Numbered from the stretch's first letter, positions 48,527-58,688 are shown. The stretch: 64,000 nucleotides of DNA from Slackia equolifaciens (GCF_003725995.1 NZ_QIBX01000005.1:56192-120191), one strand, 5' to 3'. Numbers and translations are program-made. The notes: a model not told the origin generated them from the letters alone.

Positions 48527-48574
48527 CGAAAAGAGACCCCGGTTCGGTCCAGTGATGGGTGGTACCGGGGTCTC
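48527..48574 (-). terminator. Terminator of sstT
   Basis: On the minus strand an 11-bp stem GAGACCCCGGT / ACCGGGGTCTC with a 20-nt loop, followed by TTTTCG, 80 nt after the sstT stop. Confidence 0.8.
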
Positions 48575-48653
48575 ATGAAGCTTAAGCAAGAATTATGTCC
48601 AAACTGATATGGCGAAAAGGGGCGAAAAGAGCGGCTGATGCCTCAATTGTGAG

Positions 48654-49904
48654 TTACTTCTCCCATTCGCCGAAATCGACTGCCTTGCCCTGCTTTCGCC
48701 AGGTGCGATACTCGGCGGAGGCGGTGAACAGCACGTCCGTAGAGGAGTTGATGGCCGTTTCGCAGGAGTCCTGAATAACGCCGATGATGAAGCCCACACC
48801 CACGATCTGCATGGCGATGCTGTTGTCGATACCGAAAAGCGAGCACGCCAGCGGAATCAGCAGCAGCGAGCCGCCCGCAACGCCGGAAGCGCCACATGCG
48901 CCGGCGGCGGCCAAGACGGAAAGCACGATGGCAGTGGGGATGTCGACCGTGATGCCCAGCGTATTGCAGGCCGCCATGGTCATCACGGTAATGGTGACGG
49001 CGGCGCCGCCCATGTTGATGGTCGCTCCCAGCGGGATGGACACCGAATACGTATCCTTGTTGAGCTTAAGCTTGCGGCACAGCTCCATATTCACGGGGAT
49101 GTTCGCGGCGGAGCTGCGAGTGAAAAACGCCGTGAGGCCCGATTCGCGCAGCGTGCGAAGGAGAAGCGGATAGGGATTTTTGCGGATGCATACGAACGAG
49201 ATGATGGCATTGGTGCCCAGCGCAACCACGGCCATGCAGCCTACGAGCAGGGCCAGAAGCGCGCCGTACTCGGTGAAGATTTCGATGCCGTTCTCGGATA
49301 CGGCGGTGTATACCAAACCGAATACGCCGAAGGGCGCCAGGCCGATGATCCAGCGAACGACGGTGTTCACGGCTTCAGAAATGCTCGCAAACACGCCCTT
49401 GGTAGTATCGGTGGCGGCGCGAAGCGCGATGCCCAGCAGCACGGCCCAGGCGAGGATGCCCAGATAGTTTGCGTTCATCAAGGCGTCCACCGGGTTGGCG
49501 ACAATGCTCAGGATAAGCGAGCTCAGCACCTCGGCGATGCCCTCGGGAGAGCTCTGCTCGGTGGCTGCATCGGCCAGGGTGATCTCGATGGGGAACAGGA
49601 AGCTGCCGATAACGGCAACCACGGCCGCCAAGAATGTTGCGACCACGTACAACACGATGATGGTCTTCATCGAGCCGTCGCCCTTAGCGTTGGCAAGCGA
49701 GCTCAACACCAGGAAAAACACCAGCACCGGCGCCACGGAGCGCAGAGCGCTTACGAACAGATCGCCAAGGGTTCCGATCCAGCTGATGGGAGAAGTGCCA
49801 TCTATGTTGGGGAATATAATGCCAAGTACGGCACCGAACACCAGGAAGACCAGGATGCGTTTGATCAAGCTGATGCTATCCCATTTTCTCCAAAGCTCTT
49901 TCAT
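48654..49904 (-). CDS. sstT: Serine/threonine:Na+ symporter (SstT-like, DAACS family)
   Basis: Sodium-coupled amino-acid importer in the membrane. 416 residues from the ATG at 49904, which has AAAGGACG upstream; the frame is open 21 codons further but without a site. Family motifs: [65 protein letters not shown] and [18 protein letters not shown], the last typical of SstT. About eight to nine hydrophobic segments with two re-entrant loops expected. Confidence 0.9.
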   Translation of the reverse strand: MKELWRKWDSISLIKRILVFLVFGAVLGIIFPNIDGTSPISWIGTLGDLFVSALRSVAPVLVFFLVLSSLANAKGDGSMKTIIVLYVVATFLAAVVAVIGSFLFPIEITLADAATEQSSPEGIAEVLSSLILSIVANPVDALMNANYLGILAWAVLLGIALRAATDTTKGVFASISEAVNTVVRWIIGLAPFGVFGLVYTAVSENGIEIFTEYGALLALLVGCMAVVALGTNAIISFVCIRKNPYPLLLRTLRESGLTAFFTRSSAANIPVNMELCRKLKLNKDTYSVSIPLGATINMGGAAVTITVMTMAACNTLGITVDIPTAIVLSVLAAAGACGASGVAGGSLLLIPLACSLFGIDNSIAMQIVGVGFIIGVIQDSCETAINSSTDVLFTASAEYRTWRKQGKAVDFGEWEK

Positions 49905-49989
49905 GGGATGCGTCCTTTCTAACACTGCGAAAGAGTGACGACGTGCCCGGCTACGGACAGGCGCCATCGAGTGAAATGCAAGTATCTCG

Positions 49990-50032
49990 CAAAAAAGAGG
50001 CCTGAACGGGGGTCAATCCCCATCAGGCCTCT
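49990..50032 (-). terminator. Terminator of the dicarboxylate/amino-acid symporter gene
   Basis: On the minus strand a 10-bp stem AGAGGCCTGA / TCAGGCCTCT enclosing GGGGATTGACCCCC, followed by TTTTTT, 33 nt after the stop codon at 50065. Confidence 0.85.
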
Positions 50033-50064
50033 TTCATTGGGTAAGCGGGCGCTGAGGGGCGCTT

Positions 50065-51408
50065 TTATGCGGCGTCGGTCATCTTCTCAGACTCTTTGCC
50101 GGCATCGGGGTCGTTGAACACCTCGAGATTCAGGCGCTTCTCCTGGCGCGCCACCACAGTGGTGCACACGGCATCGCCGGTGATGTTGACGGCGGTGCGG
50201 GTCATGTCCAGGATGCGGTCGATGCCCATGATGAGGGCGATGCCTTCGAGCGGCAGGCCAACGGAGTTGAACACCATGGACAGCGTGATGAGGCCGACGG
50301 AGGGCACGCCTGCGGTTCCGATGGAGGCAAGCGTCGCGGTCGCGATGACCGTCGCGTACTCAATAGGGCCAAGCTCTACGCCGAACAGCTGCGCAGTGAA
50401 CACCACGGCCACGCCCTGCATGATAGCGGTGCCGTCCATGTTGATGGTAGCGCCCAGCGGAATGGTGAAAGAGGCGATGCGGCGGTCGACGCCGATCTTG
50501 TTCACGATGGTCTCGATGTTCAGCGGAATAGTGGCGTTGGAGCTGGAGGTGGAGAAGGCAAACACCATGACGCCGACGAACTTCTTCAGGAACGTTATGG
50601 GGTTCACGCGTGCAAAAACGCTGAGCAGGATCATGTATACCACGAGGCAGTGCAGGGCGAGAGCGATAAGCACGCCTGCCATGTACTTGAGCATGGGGAT
50701 GAACGCCTCGAAGCCCACGCCCGCGAACGTGCGGGACAGAAGGCAGAACACGCCAAAGGGAGCCACATACATAACGGCGGTGGTCATGTTCATCATGATA
50801 TCGTTGAACTGCTCGAAGAAGCTGTGAACGGTCTCGGCCTTGCGGCCCATGATGGCGATGATGATGCCCACGAACAGCGCGAAGAAGATGACGGCGAGCA
50901 TATCGCCTTCGGCAAGCGCGCCAAGCGGGTTCGAGGGAATGATGCCGAGCAGGGTGTCCACGATCGATACGTCGGTGGACGAGCCGCCGGAATCGAGAGC
51001 TGAGACGTCTCCGGCAACGATGGAGGACATGTCCACTCCCACGCCGGGGTTGATCAGGTTGCCCACGGTGAGGGCTACGGCAACGGCAACGGCGGTGGTG
51101 AAGATGTAGAACACGAGCGTCTTGACGCCTACGGTGCCCAGCGTCTTGGTGTCGCCGATTGCGGCGGCGCCGCACACGATGGAGCAGAACACGAGCGGGA
51201 CGACGAGCATCTGCATCAAGCGGATGAAGCCCTGGCCGACGACATAGAAGATGCCGTTGACGAACACGTCGTCTCGCACGAATCCTTCAGGAATGAAATA
51301 GTGGAAAATGACGCCGCAGACAATGCCGAGTCCGAGGGCGATGAAGATGGCGCTGGTCAGGCCGAGCTTCTTACGAGGCTTTTTGGCCTTGGTATCGGTG
51401 CTTCCCAT
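50065..51408 (-). CDS. Dicarboxylate/amino acid:cation symporter (DAACS; GltP/DctA-like)
   Basis: 447 residues. Sodium- or proton-coupled symporter of glutamate/aspartate or C4-dicarboxylates. Motifs: GQGFIRLMQMLVVPLVFCSIV, STSSSNATIPLN (re-entrant loop HP1), [17 protein letters not shown] (unwound TM7), GVPSVGLITLSMV (HP2) and DRILDMTRTAVNITGD (TM8, with Arg and Asp for carboxylate binding). A distant relative of the neighbouring sstT in the same orientation, with its own terminator between them. The exact substrate cannot be set from sequence alone. Confidence 0.92.
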   Translation of the reverse strand: MGSTDTKAKKPRKKLGLTSAIFIALGLGIVCGVIFHYFIPEGFVRDDVFVNGIFYVVGQGFIRLMQMLVVPLVFCSIVCGAAAIGDTKTLGTVGVKTLVFYIFTTAVAVAVALTVGNLINPGVGVDMSSIVAGDVSALDSGGSSTDVSIVDTLLGIIPSNPLGALAEGDMLAVIFFALFVGIIIAIMGRKAETVHSFFEQFNDIMMNMTTAVMYVAPFGVFCLLSRTFAGVGFEAFIPMLKYMAGVLIALALHCLVVYMILLSVFARVNPITFLKKFVGVMVFAFSTSSSNATIPLNIETIVNKIGVDRRIASFTIPLGATINMDGTAIMQGVAVVFTAQLFGVELGPIEYATVIATATLASIGTAGVPSVGLITLSMVFNSVGLPLEGIALIMGIDRILDMTRTAVNITGDAVCTTVVARQEKRLNLEVFNDPDAGKESEKMTDAA

Positions 51409-51489
51409 AAGGTTCCCTTTCTATTCACCCGTCGCATGCGACGGAGGCGAAATGCCGGTTTGCGACCGCGCTGGGGCGAAGTGTCGCGC

Positions 51490-52341
51490 CTACGCGAGCA
51501 GGTCGTGTTCGGCCATGTAGTCCTTGAGGTCTTCCTCCCAGGAACGCAGCTCGTAGATTCCCGTCAGGCGAATCATGAGGTTGTCCAGGTCGACTCGGTA
51601 GGCCTCGTCAGGGTTCTGCCTGCTCGCAAGCGTATCCGTCGGGGCGCCTGCCAATTTCAGGGCGCGGGCGATGAACTCGAAGCGGCTGCACAGGCCTTCG
51701 CTGGTCACGTGGAACGTGCCGAACTCCTCGGATTCCATGATGGCGATGATGAACTCGGCCACCGTTTTGCAGGAGGTGGGACGGGCGAACTGGTTGGCGG
51801 GCACCTCGACCGGTTCGCCTGCGCGCGCCTTGGCGATAGCGCTCACGATCATGTCGTCGGGGAGCGCGGTGTAGACCCAAGAGGAGCGGATGATGATGTG
51901 GCGCGGGTTCATGTCGCGCACGAGCTTCTCGCCGGCGAGCTTCGACTTGCCGAAGACGTGGTGGGGCAGGGCGGGGTCGAACTCGTTGACCGCATGCGGC
52001 ATGTTGGCCGGGAACAGGTCGTCGGTAGAAAGATGGATAATTTTCGCGCCTACGCTTTCGCTTGCGATGGCAAGATTGCGCGCGCCGAGAGCATTGATGC
52101 GATAGGCGTCATCGGGGCGCTCCTGTGCGGCGTCGTGACGCGCGAGGCCGGCGCAGTTGATCACGTAATCGGGGCGGTTGGCTGCTGCGAAATGGACTAC
52201 GGTGTCCAGGTCGGTCGCATCAACCTCGGCGTCGGTGGTGAGGATACGGTACTTTTCGTGGTCAAGACGGTGCTCGATGGCGCGGCCCATGCGGCCCGCA
52301 GCGCCAGCGATCCAAACGACCTCTTGCGGTCCCATTCTCAT
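51490..52341 (-). CDS. RmlD-like NAD(P)-binding protein lacking the catalytic Tyr
   Basis: Extended short-chain dehydrogenase fold, closest to dTDP-4-dehydrorhamnose reductases. 283 residues. Nucleotide site GAAGRMG at about 13-19, NCAGL, RINALGARNLA, and STDDLFP. In the active site the usual Y-x3-K appears as F-G-K-S-K: the tyrosine codon position is TTC (Phe) while the lysine and following LAGEKLV are kept. The C-terminal sugar-binding part (RPTSCKTVAEFI) is normal. Either a non-catalytic NAD-sensing protein or a changed enzyme. No other nucleotide-sugar genes lie nearby. Confidence 0.85.
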   Translation of the reverse strand: MRMGPQEVVWIAGAAGRMGRAIEHRLDHEKYRILTTDAEVDATDLDTVVHFAAANRPDYVINCAGLARHDAAQERPDDAYRINALGARNLAIASESVGAKIIHLSTDDLFPANMPHAVNEFDPALPHHVFGKSKLAGEKLVRDMNPRHIIIRSSWVYTALPDDMIVSAIAKARAGEPVEVPANQFARPTSCKTVAEFIIAIMESEEFGTFHVTSEGLCSRFEFIARALKLAGAPTDTLASRQNPDEAYRVDLDNLMIRLTGIYELRSWEEDLKDYMAEHDLLA

Positions 52342-52650
52342 ATATGTACCTCTTTCGCGTTGGAAGCCGCCAGACGTGTGCAGCCCAGAAAGGGCGATTT
52401 AGCACACTAGTGCGGCAAACGACAAAAAATAATTGGCATATTATACGGGAAATGGGCAACGTCGCGTCGCGCGATTGTGTTTCCCTTTGGTAAACGGTGG
52501 GATTATTTCCTTATTGAAATGGGAAAATGCACCTCTGGGTAAACTCGGGCGCGCCAGATGTGCGCCTTAATGGATTTGACGCGTTGTCAAAGGCGCGGAA
52601 TCGTGTGGCCGTAGACGCCTGCTGCAATGCGCGCCTTGGACGATTTGCCG
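52342..52650. other. Gene-free stretch with a hairpin after the histidine kinase
   Basis: 309 bp between two minus-strand genes. It holds a minus-strand TATAAT (52440-52445) that may be the -10 of the RmlD-like gene, with no good -35. A composite hairpin lies at 52562-52597 (GCGCCTT / AAGGCGC enclosing TTTGAC / GTCAAA) and could end kinase transcription, though it lacks a T run. Confidence 0.4.
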
Positions 52651-54456
52651 CTACGTCAAGGGAAGCGTGATCGTGGCGGAGAACCCCTCGCTTGGGCCGC
52701 CCGCGAATGCCACCGAACCCCCGTGTGCCGCCGCGATGCGCGCCACGAGCGAGAGCCCCAGTCCGTGCTCGTTGAACCCGCCCAGCTCGGTGCGGGTGAG
52801 GGTGGGGGAGCATTTCTGCTGGTCAATGTCCGATTGCACCATTGCTTCGCGGTCATGGCCGCCAACGGCCCTGGCGTCATCGGCGAAGGACGCATTCTTC
52901 GTTCTTGTGAGCGCAGGCGGTGGCACAGGGGCGTCGCCGGGTGCGACTAGTTTGTGCTCCTGCGGCGCGTCGGGGCCGTATTGGTCGAAACCGGGCGGCG
53001 GCGTGGGGCCGTTGACCTCTGCATCAAGGTCGAAGGGGGCCGACTGCATTCCACCCGCTTCGTGGTTGAGATGGGCGAGCGATGCTTGGGAAATTCCGCA
53101 GCCATCGTCGGAAACCGTGAGCTTGAGCGAATCTGGCTGCGCGTGTAAGGCGAACGAAATGCGGCAGCCGTTTTCATTGTGCCGAATCGCGTTGTCTACA
53201 AGATTGCGCAGAGCGCGTTTGACCAGGCGCTCGTCAAGCGGCACAGCAACGCCCTCGGCGTCGGGCGCCACGTCTACCTCGAGCTCGTATTATTCATCCA
53301 GACCGTCGTTGAGGTAATCCGCCGCTACGGAGCGCACCGTCTTCGACAGTGCACAGGGCTGCACGTCGAGCGGTTGCATGTCGTATTCGAGCTTTGACGC
53401 GATATTGAGGTCCGCCACCAGGTCGCGGATGCGTGCGCTTTGGCGCAGAATGGTCTCGGCCGATTTGCGCGCCTCTTCGGGGACGCCCTCGCCGGTGGCG
53501 ATACGCTCGGCGTGGCCCATAGAGATCGCGAGCGGCGTTCGGATGTCGTGGCTTACTCCCGAGACCCATCGCTTGCGCGCCTCATCTTTGCGCCGTATCA
53601 CGGCGCTTGCGGCATTGATGCTTTCGCCTACCTCGCGCAAATCCCCTCGCGCTCCCACGTGCACGCTCTGGCCTTTCGCAAGCTTGTCGAGCGATTCGAC
53701 CACGGGCCCCACGCTTTTGAGCACGCGGCGCTTGGATATCACGTAAGCGGCGAAGAACACGGCGGCATCCATGACCACCATGAGCAGGAGATAAAGAGGA
53801 ATGCGGGTGACCAGCTGGTCGGGTATGTAGAGCGTGGCGAAGGGGTAATAGGAGCCTTTGGGGTAGCATGTGACCAAAAGTCCATCGTCGCGCTGCCAGA
53901 TGAAGCTCGGGTAGTCGTCCAGGTATCCGTAGCGGGTGAACACCGCCGTATCGCCCAGGTTGTAGGTGCGCAGCGCGCTTTCGGGGGCGTTGGGCGTATG
54001 CCAGGCCACCTCGCCGTCATAGCCGATGAGGATGCACCAACATCCACGCTCGTCGAGCGCCGCCTGCACGTTGTCGGGCATCTCCCAGCCGTCGTCGGTT
54101 TTCTCGAGCTCTTGTCCGGCCTCGCGTGCAAGATGGTTGGGCGCTCCGCCGGTGAGCGAGGCGTCGTTCTCAATCAGCGCCACGCCGATATAGAAGAAGA
54201 GGTCGAGCACCAAGACAGCGGCGACGAGCGCGCCGAAGAGAAGCATCTGTTTGCCGAAGAAGAGCGGAGCGGCCGCTTTGCGCCGAGCGCGCTTGCTGCG
54301 CCGTTCTGCCGCGGTTTGAGAGCGCTGCCCATGGGCTTCGTTCGGGTTGCGTCGGCCGGCAGTCGATTCCCTCCGGCCGTCTTTGTCAATGCGGCGTCTC
54401 AGGCGAGAAAGCACGCTAGCGTGTTCGGTTGGGTCATGTGCGTCGCGAGCGGTCAT
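52651..54456 (-). pseudogene. Sensor histidine kinase split by an in-frame stop codon
   Basis: Membrane sensor kinase of a Bce-neighbouring two-component system. N-terminal part: two membrane helices (about residues 62-85 and 205-230) around an extracellular ~120-residue domain, HAMP-like linker, and H-box SGVSHDIRTPLA. The frame then hits TAA at 53290-53292 within ...DGLDE-stop-YELEVDV.... The same frame continues to 52651 with the N-box NLVDNAIRHN, G1 DDGCGIS and G2 GLGLSLVARIAAAHGG. Between G1 and G2 the ATP-lid carries an insertion of roughly 95 residues, rich in Pro, with two similar PxLTRT segments. As read, the kinase would lack its ATPase domain. Starts 2 nt after the regulator. Confidence 0.85.
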
Positions 54457-54458
54457 GC

Positions 54459-55181
54459 CTATCGGCTTTCTTTGGGCACGACGAGCTTATATCCTAGGCC
54501 TTTGGCCGTGACCAGCGATTCAGGGCGCGATGGGTCGGCTTCGATCTTCTCGCGAACGCGTCGCACGTGCGTCATCAAGGACTGCGCGTATCCGAACGTT
54601 TCGCCCCACACGGCCTCGCACAGCGCGTCGGTGGTCACGATGCGGTTCGCGTTGCGCGCAAGCGCTTCAAGCAAATCGTGCTCTTTCACGGTCAGCTGGA
54701 TATGCCTGCCCGTGTCGTGGCGCAGCACATCGGCGTTGGCAAGGTCGAGCGTGCAGGCGGCAAGCTCGATGGCGTCGGGCTCGCCGGGGTAGCAGCGGCG
54801 CAGGACGGCCATGATGCGCAGCACCAGCTCCTGCGGGCTGAACGGCTTGGTCACGTAATCGTCGGCTCCGCTGCGAAGGCCCGCGAGGCGGTCGTCGGTC
54901 TCGTCTTTGGCGGTGAGGAAGATCACGGGCAGCGGACGAGCTTCGTCGAATGCGCGTAGATAGGTGCATAGCGTGAATCCGTCTCCGTCGGGGAGCATGA
55001 CGTCCAAAAGCGCCAGGTCGGGTTCCACCGTGCGATATGCTGCGAGCGCCTCCTGCACGTTGCCTGCGGTGGTCACGTTGGTGAACCCCTCCGCGCGCAG
55101 CACGGTCTCCACGATGCGGCGCAGCTCTGCCTCGTCGTCCACCAGCAGAATCTTTTTTGCTTTCAGCTTAGCGTCTGACAT
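54459..55181 (-). CDS. OmpR/PhoB-family response regulator
   Basis: 240 residues. Receiver domain with VDDEAE, phospho-acceptor Asp in LALLDVMLPDGDGF (about 60), Thr in FLTAKDE and Lys in YVTKPFS. The C-terminal winged helix reads LTVKEHDLLEALARNANRIVTTDALCEAVWG...THVRRVREKIEADPSRPESLVTAKGLGYKLV. It lies upstream of, and is co-transcribed with, the broken histidine kinase. It is divergent from the ABC transporter at 55399, the likely target promoter being in the 217-bp gap. Confidence 0.94.
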   Translation of the reverse strand: MSDAKLKAKKILLVDDEAELRRIVETVLRAEGFTNVTTAGNVQEALAAYRTVEPDLALLDVMLPDGDGFTLCTYLRAFDEARPLPVIFLTAKDETDDRLAGLRSGADDYVTKPFSPQELVLRIMAVLRRCYPGEPDAIELAACTLDLANADVLRHDTGRHIQLTVKEHDLLEALARNANRIVTTDALCEAVWGETFGYAQSLMTHVRRVREKIEADPSRPESLVTAKGLGYKLVVPKESR

Positions 55182-55398
55182 GCTCGTGCCTTTCGTGCAT
55201 TCCGCCGCTCCACCCCAACGGACGGTACATATTCCTCATCTATTAAACCACGCTCGCGCATATGTCACCAGGGCGCAATCGCGATGTCAGGCAAATGTCA
55301 GGTTCGCGCAAGGAGGCCGCAAGGTGCCCTCGCGATACTGGAGGTGCAGACGGGGCGCATGCGATGTGGCGTGCGCAGCCATGACGTGAGGAGGAACC

Positions 55399-56172
55399 AT
55401 GCCTGGACATGTGCTTGAAGTGGAAAACGTCTCGAAGAGATACGGAGGGGCGCGGGGCGAGAACGCGACGCTTGCTCTCGACGGGGTGAGCTTTTTCGTG
55501 GACCAGGGCGAGTTCGTGGGCATCATGGGGCCGAGCGGATCGGGCAAATCCACGCTTCTGAACTGCATCTCCACTATCGACACGCTTACCGAGGGCGCCA
55601 TCCGCATCGCCGGGCGCGACATCACGCTGCTCAGATCAAAGGAGCTTGCGAAATTCCGTCGCGATGAGCTGGGATTCGTTTTCCAGGATTCCAACCTGCT
55701 GGATACGCTCACCGTGCGCGAGAACATCGCGCTGGCGCTCACCATACAGCGGGCTTCCTCGCGCGAGATTCCGGGACGCGTGGAGGATATGGCACAGCGT
55801 CTGGGGATTTCCGAGACGCTGGACAAGTACCCCTATCAGATTTCCGGAGGCCAGAAGCAGCGCGCTGCTGCGGCACGTGCGGTGATCACGCGTCCGAGTC
55901 TGGTGCTGGCTGACGAGCCGACCGGTGCGCTCGATTCGAAGTCATCGGGCCAGCTGCTCGAAACGTTCGAGCTGCTCAACCGCATGGGGTCCACCATTGT
56001 GATGGTCACGCATGATGCGTTCACAGCCAGCTGGTGCCATCGCATCATCTTCATCAAGGACGGGCGTTTGTGGGGGCAGCTGCGTCGACAGGACGACACT
56101 CGCGAGCAGTTCTTCTCGCGCATCGTGGCCGCCACCACGCGTCTGGGAGGGGAGGTGCGCAATGCTGGCTAA
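55399..56172 (+). CDS. ABC transporter ATP-binding protein (BceA-like)
   Basis: 257 residues. Walker A GPSGSGKST, Q-loop VFQDSNLLDTLTVRENIALALTIQ (typical of peptide-antibiotic resistance transporters), signature ISGGQKQR, Walker B LVLADEPTGALDSKSS and the His switch VTHDAF. Ribosome site GAGGAGG. Its 3' end overlaps the permease start by 11 bases. With the two-component genes opposite, this is a Bce-type antimicrobial-peptide sensing/resistance module. Confidence 0.93.
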   Translation: MPGHVLEVENVSKRYGGARGENATLALDGVSFFVDQGEFVGIMGPSGSGKSTLLNCISTIDTLTEGAIRIAGRDITLLRSKELAKFRRDELGFVFQDSNLLDTLTVRENIALALTIQRASSREIPGRVEDMAQRLGISETLDKYPYQISGGQKQRAAAARAVITRPSLVLADEPTGALDSKSSGQLLETFELLNRMGSTIVMVTHDAFTASWCHRIIFIKDGRLWGQLRRQDDTREQFFSRIVAATTRLGGEVRNAG

Positions 56173-58261
56173 GCTCGCTGCGGCAAACGTGCGCAAGTCG
56201 GCGCGCGATTTCGCTGTGTACTTTTTCACGCTTGTATTGGGCATTGCGGTGTTCTATGCGTTCAACTCCATCGCTGGCTCGCAGGCGGTGGCGCGCATCG
56301 GTGAGGATGGCCGAAAGATGATGGAGCTCTTGGCGTTCGTCATCAACATCGTCTCGGTGTTCATTGCTGTAATCCTGGCGTTTTTGGTCATCTACGCCAA
56401 CCGTTTTCTCATCAGGCGACGCAACAAGGAGTTCGCGCTCTACCTTACGTTGGGCATGCAGAAGGGCGACCTGTTCAAGGTGAGTGCCCTCGAAACGCTC
56501 ATCGTAGGCGTAGCGTCGCTCGCGGTGGGTTTGGCTATCGGCCTCGGCATCTCTCAGATATTGAGCAACATGGCCGCTTCCATGTTCGATTCCGAAGTGG
56601 AGGGCGTGGCGTTTTCCGTGTCGGGCAACGCTATGGCGCTTACGGTGGCGGCGTTCGCCGCGATCTTTCTCGTTACCATCGTGCTGAACACCGGGCATCT
56701 TTTCAAGGCGCGGCTCATCGATCTGCTCAATGCCGATCGACGCAATGAAAGTTTCAAGCTGCGTAGCCTGCCGCTCTCGTTCGTGCTGTTCATCGTAGCG
56801 TGCGTCATAATCGGCATCTCGTACAAGCTGCTTATGGATAACGGGCTGCTCGAGCCTTCCCCAGAGTTCATGGCGGCAACGGTGCTCGTGTGCGTGGGCA
56901 CAGTGCTGTTCTTTTATTCGGTGTCGGGCTTTTTGCTCCGCATCACGCAAATGATCAAGCCCCTTTATCTGCGCGGGCTCAACATGTTTTTCCTGCGTCA
57001 GCTTTCGGCGCGTGCCAACTCGGCGTTTGTGTCCATGAGCGTGATCGCCATCACGCTGTTCCTTGCGATGACCAGTGTGTGCGGCGGCATCGGTATCGTG
57101 AACGCGATGAACGCGTCCGCCGCTAACGGGACCAAATACGATGCGAGCGTGGTTTCCACCTATGCCATGATGAACTACGATACGGGAGAGGTCGAACAGC
57201 TTGAGCTGGGCGAGTTCGGGGCGTTCGCCGAGGCGCATGATTACAACATGGCCGAAGGGCTGGCGGCGAGCACCGAAGCCGTGGGAGCTCCCGCATGGGA
57301 CAACATGGTGGAAAGTGCCGTACAGATCGATTTCCGCCTGTCGGGCATTACGCTGGGCGACCTCAACGAGGCAACCGGGAAATCGATCTATGACTTCGTG
57401 GGCGCGGGTTTGCTCTCCGATGACATGGGCGGCCAGCAGCTCGATTACGTAGCGGTGTCTCAGTTCAATGCGGCCCGTGAGCTGGCGGGGCTCGAGCCTA
57501 TCCAGCTGGGCGAGGACGAGTTCGCCATTTGGAACGACGCTGCGCTCACATCCGATTACGCCGATGCGCTCGCCGCAAGCCGCGCACAGCTGCAGATCGG
57601 CGGCCGCACGCTGACGGCTCAGCCCGAGGCTCAGGATGTGACCCTGGAAACCACGGGCGTCACCCAGCGAATCTGTGTGCTGGTGGTTCCCGACGACTGC
57701 GTGGAGGAAAGCGCCCCTCTATGGACCTCGCTTCTGGACGTGCAGTGCAAAGACGGCCAAGAAGACGCATTCCAGAGCTTCCTGCATGGCGTGCAGGATA
57801 GCGCCGACCCCAACACCTACCCCGTGAGCTTGATTCAAACGGTGAGCGAGGTTGAAACGCAGAGCTCGGGCTTCACTGCCGTGGTGAGCTATCTGGCCAT
57901 CTATATTGGATTCGTGCTGGTCATCGCCTGCGCTGCTATTCTTGCCATCCAGCAGCTCACCGATGCGGCCGACAACGTGCGTCGCTACGAGCTGATAGCC
58001 AAACTGGGTGCTCCGCAACGCATGATCGACGGAGCGCTGTTCAAGCTTATCGGCATCTATTTTCTGTTCCCGCTGCTGGTGGGCGTGGCGCATACGCTGT
58101 GCGCGATGCAGGTGGTAATCGACGTCGTGCAGGTGTTCGGATACTTGGACATCGGCACGGTAAGCGTGGTCACGATGGTCGCCTTCTTGGCGGTATACGG
58201 GGTGTACTTCCTGGTCACGTACCTCACGGCGCGCAACATGGTGAAGTTTAAGCGCGTTTGA
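56162..58261 (+). CDS. FtsX-like ABC permease (BceB-like)
   Basis: 699 residues. Ten membrane helices are expected: one N-terminal, three in the first FtsX block (about 55-190), pairs after that, and three at the C-terminus. A large extracellular domain of about 230 residues (about 320-560) between helices seven and eight is the hallmark of BceB-type permeases that sense cell-wall-active peptides. LITLGMQKGDLFKVSALET-type cytoplasmic loop (YLTLGMQKGDLF) is present. Starts within the ATPase gene's last codons. Substrate unknown. Confidence 0.9.
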   Translation: MLAKLAAANVRKSARDFAVYFFTLVLGIAVFYAFNSIAGSQAVARIGEDGRKMMELLAFVINIVSVFIAVILAFLVIYANRFLIRRRNKEFALYLTLGMQKGDLFKVSALETLIVGVASLAVGLAIGLGISQILSNMAASMFDSEVEGVAFSVSGNAMALTVAAFAAIFLVTIVLNTGHLFKARLIDLLNADRRNESFKLRSLPLSFVLFIVACVIIGISYKLLMDNGLLEPSPEFMAATVLVCVGTVLFFYSVSGFLLRITQMIKPLYLRGLNMFFLRQLSARANSAFVSMSVIAITLFLAMTSVCGGIGIVNAMNASAANGTKYDASVVSTYAMMNYDTGEVEQLELGEFGAFAEAHDYNMAEGLAASTEAVGAPAWDNMVESAVQIDFRLSGITLGDLNEATGKSIYDFVGAGLLSDDMGGQQLDYVAVSQFNAARELAGLEPIQLGEDEFAIWNDAALTSDYADALAASRAQLQIGGRTLTAQPEAQDVTLETTGVTQRICVLVVPDDCVEESAPLWTSLLDVQCKDGQEDAFQSFLHGVQDSADPNTYPVSLIQTVSEVETQSSGFTAVVSYLAIYIGFVLVIACAAILAIQQLTDAADNVRRYELIAKLGAPQRMIDGALFKLIGIYFLFPLLVGVAHTLCAMQVVIDVVQVFGYLDIGTVSVVTMVAFLAVYGVYFLVTYLTARNMVKFKRV

Positions 58262-58318
58262 TGCGGGGCGGCATTGAGTCGGTAAAACGCTCATCGCTTC
58301 ACGCGGATGCCGCAGATT

Positions 58319-58357
58319 AAGCCGGGTTTCGTTTCGGCCGAAGCCCGGCTTTGTGTT
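58319..58357 (+). terminator. Terminator after the ABC permease
   Basis: An 8-bp stem AAGCCGGG / CCCGGCTT with a 17-nt loop and a T-rich tail, 57 nt after the stop. Confidence 0.7.
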
Positions 58358-58513
58358 TCATTCGAGCTGTTTGTCGAGCCAGGAATATGAGTTCGATTTT
58401 CCATGGGGCATCTTGGATGATGCGTGGCATACCTGTCGCCCATTCCCTTTTCGGTTGCCCGGGACTGATCGAGGTGGCTTCCGATCGAGTTGCCTGATTG
58501 ACTCGATATTTTG

Positions 58514-58688
58514 CGTTTTGGACAAATATTTTCGATTTTCTACTTTTCGAGCTCAATACATGACGACTCGTAAAGCTTCTGGATGGTCGGAACGGCGAAA
58601 AATGCCGGTTTACCCGCGATTTGGGCCTCAAGTTTGTATTGTTCAGTTTGGCTAACAGTAGAAAAACGAAATTATTTGTTCAAAATTC
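58514..58688. repeat. MITE-like inverted-repeat element, diverged type
   Basis: About 175 bp with 28-bp imperfect terminal inverted repeats (TTTTGGACAAATATTTTC...CTAC on the left; complement with TTTTGAACAAATAATTTC on the right, 24 of 28 matching). The outer TTTTGGACAA and an internal GGCTAACA next to the right arm recall copies A and B. It lies in the 588-bp gap 58262-58849; nothing else there looks like a gene. Confidence 0.55.
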
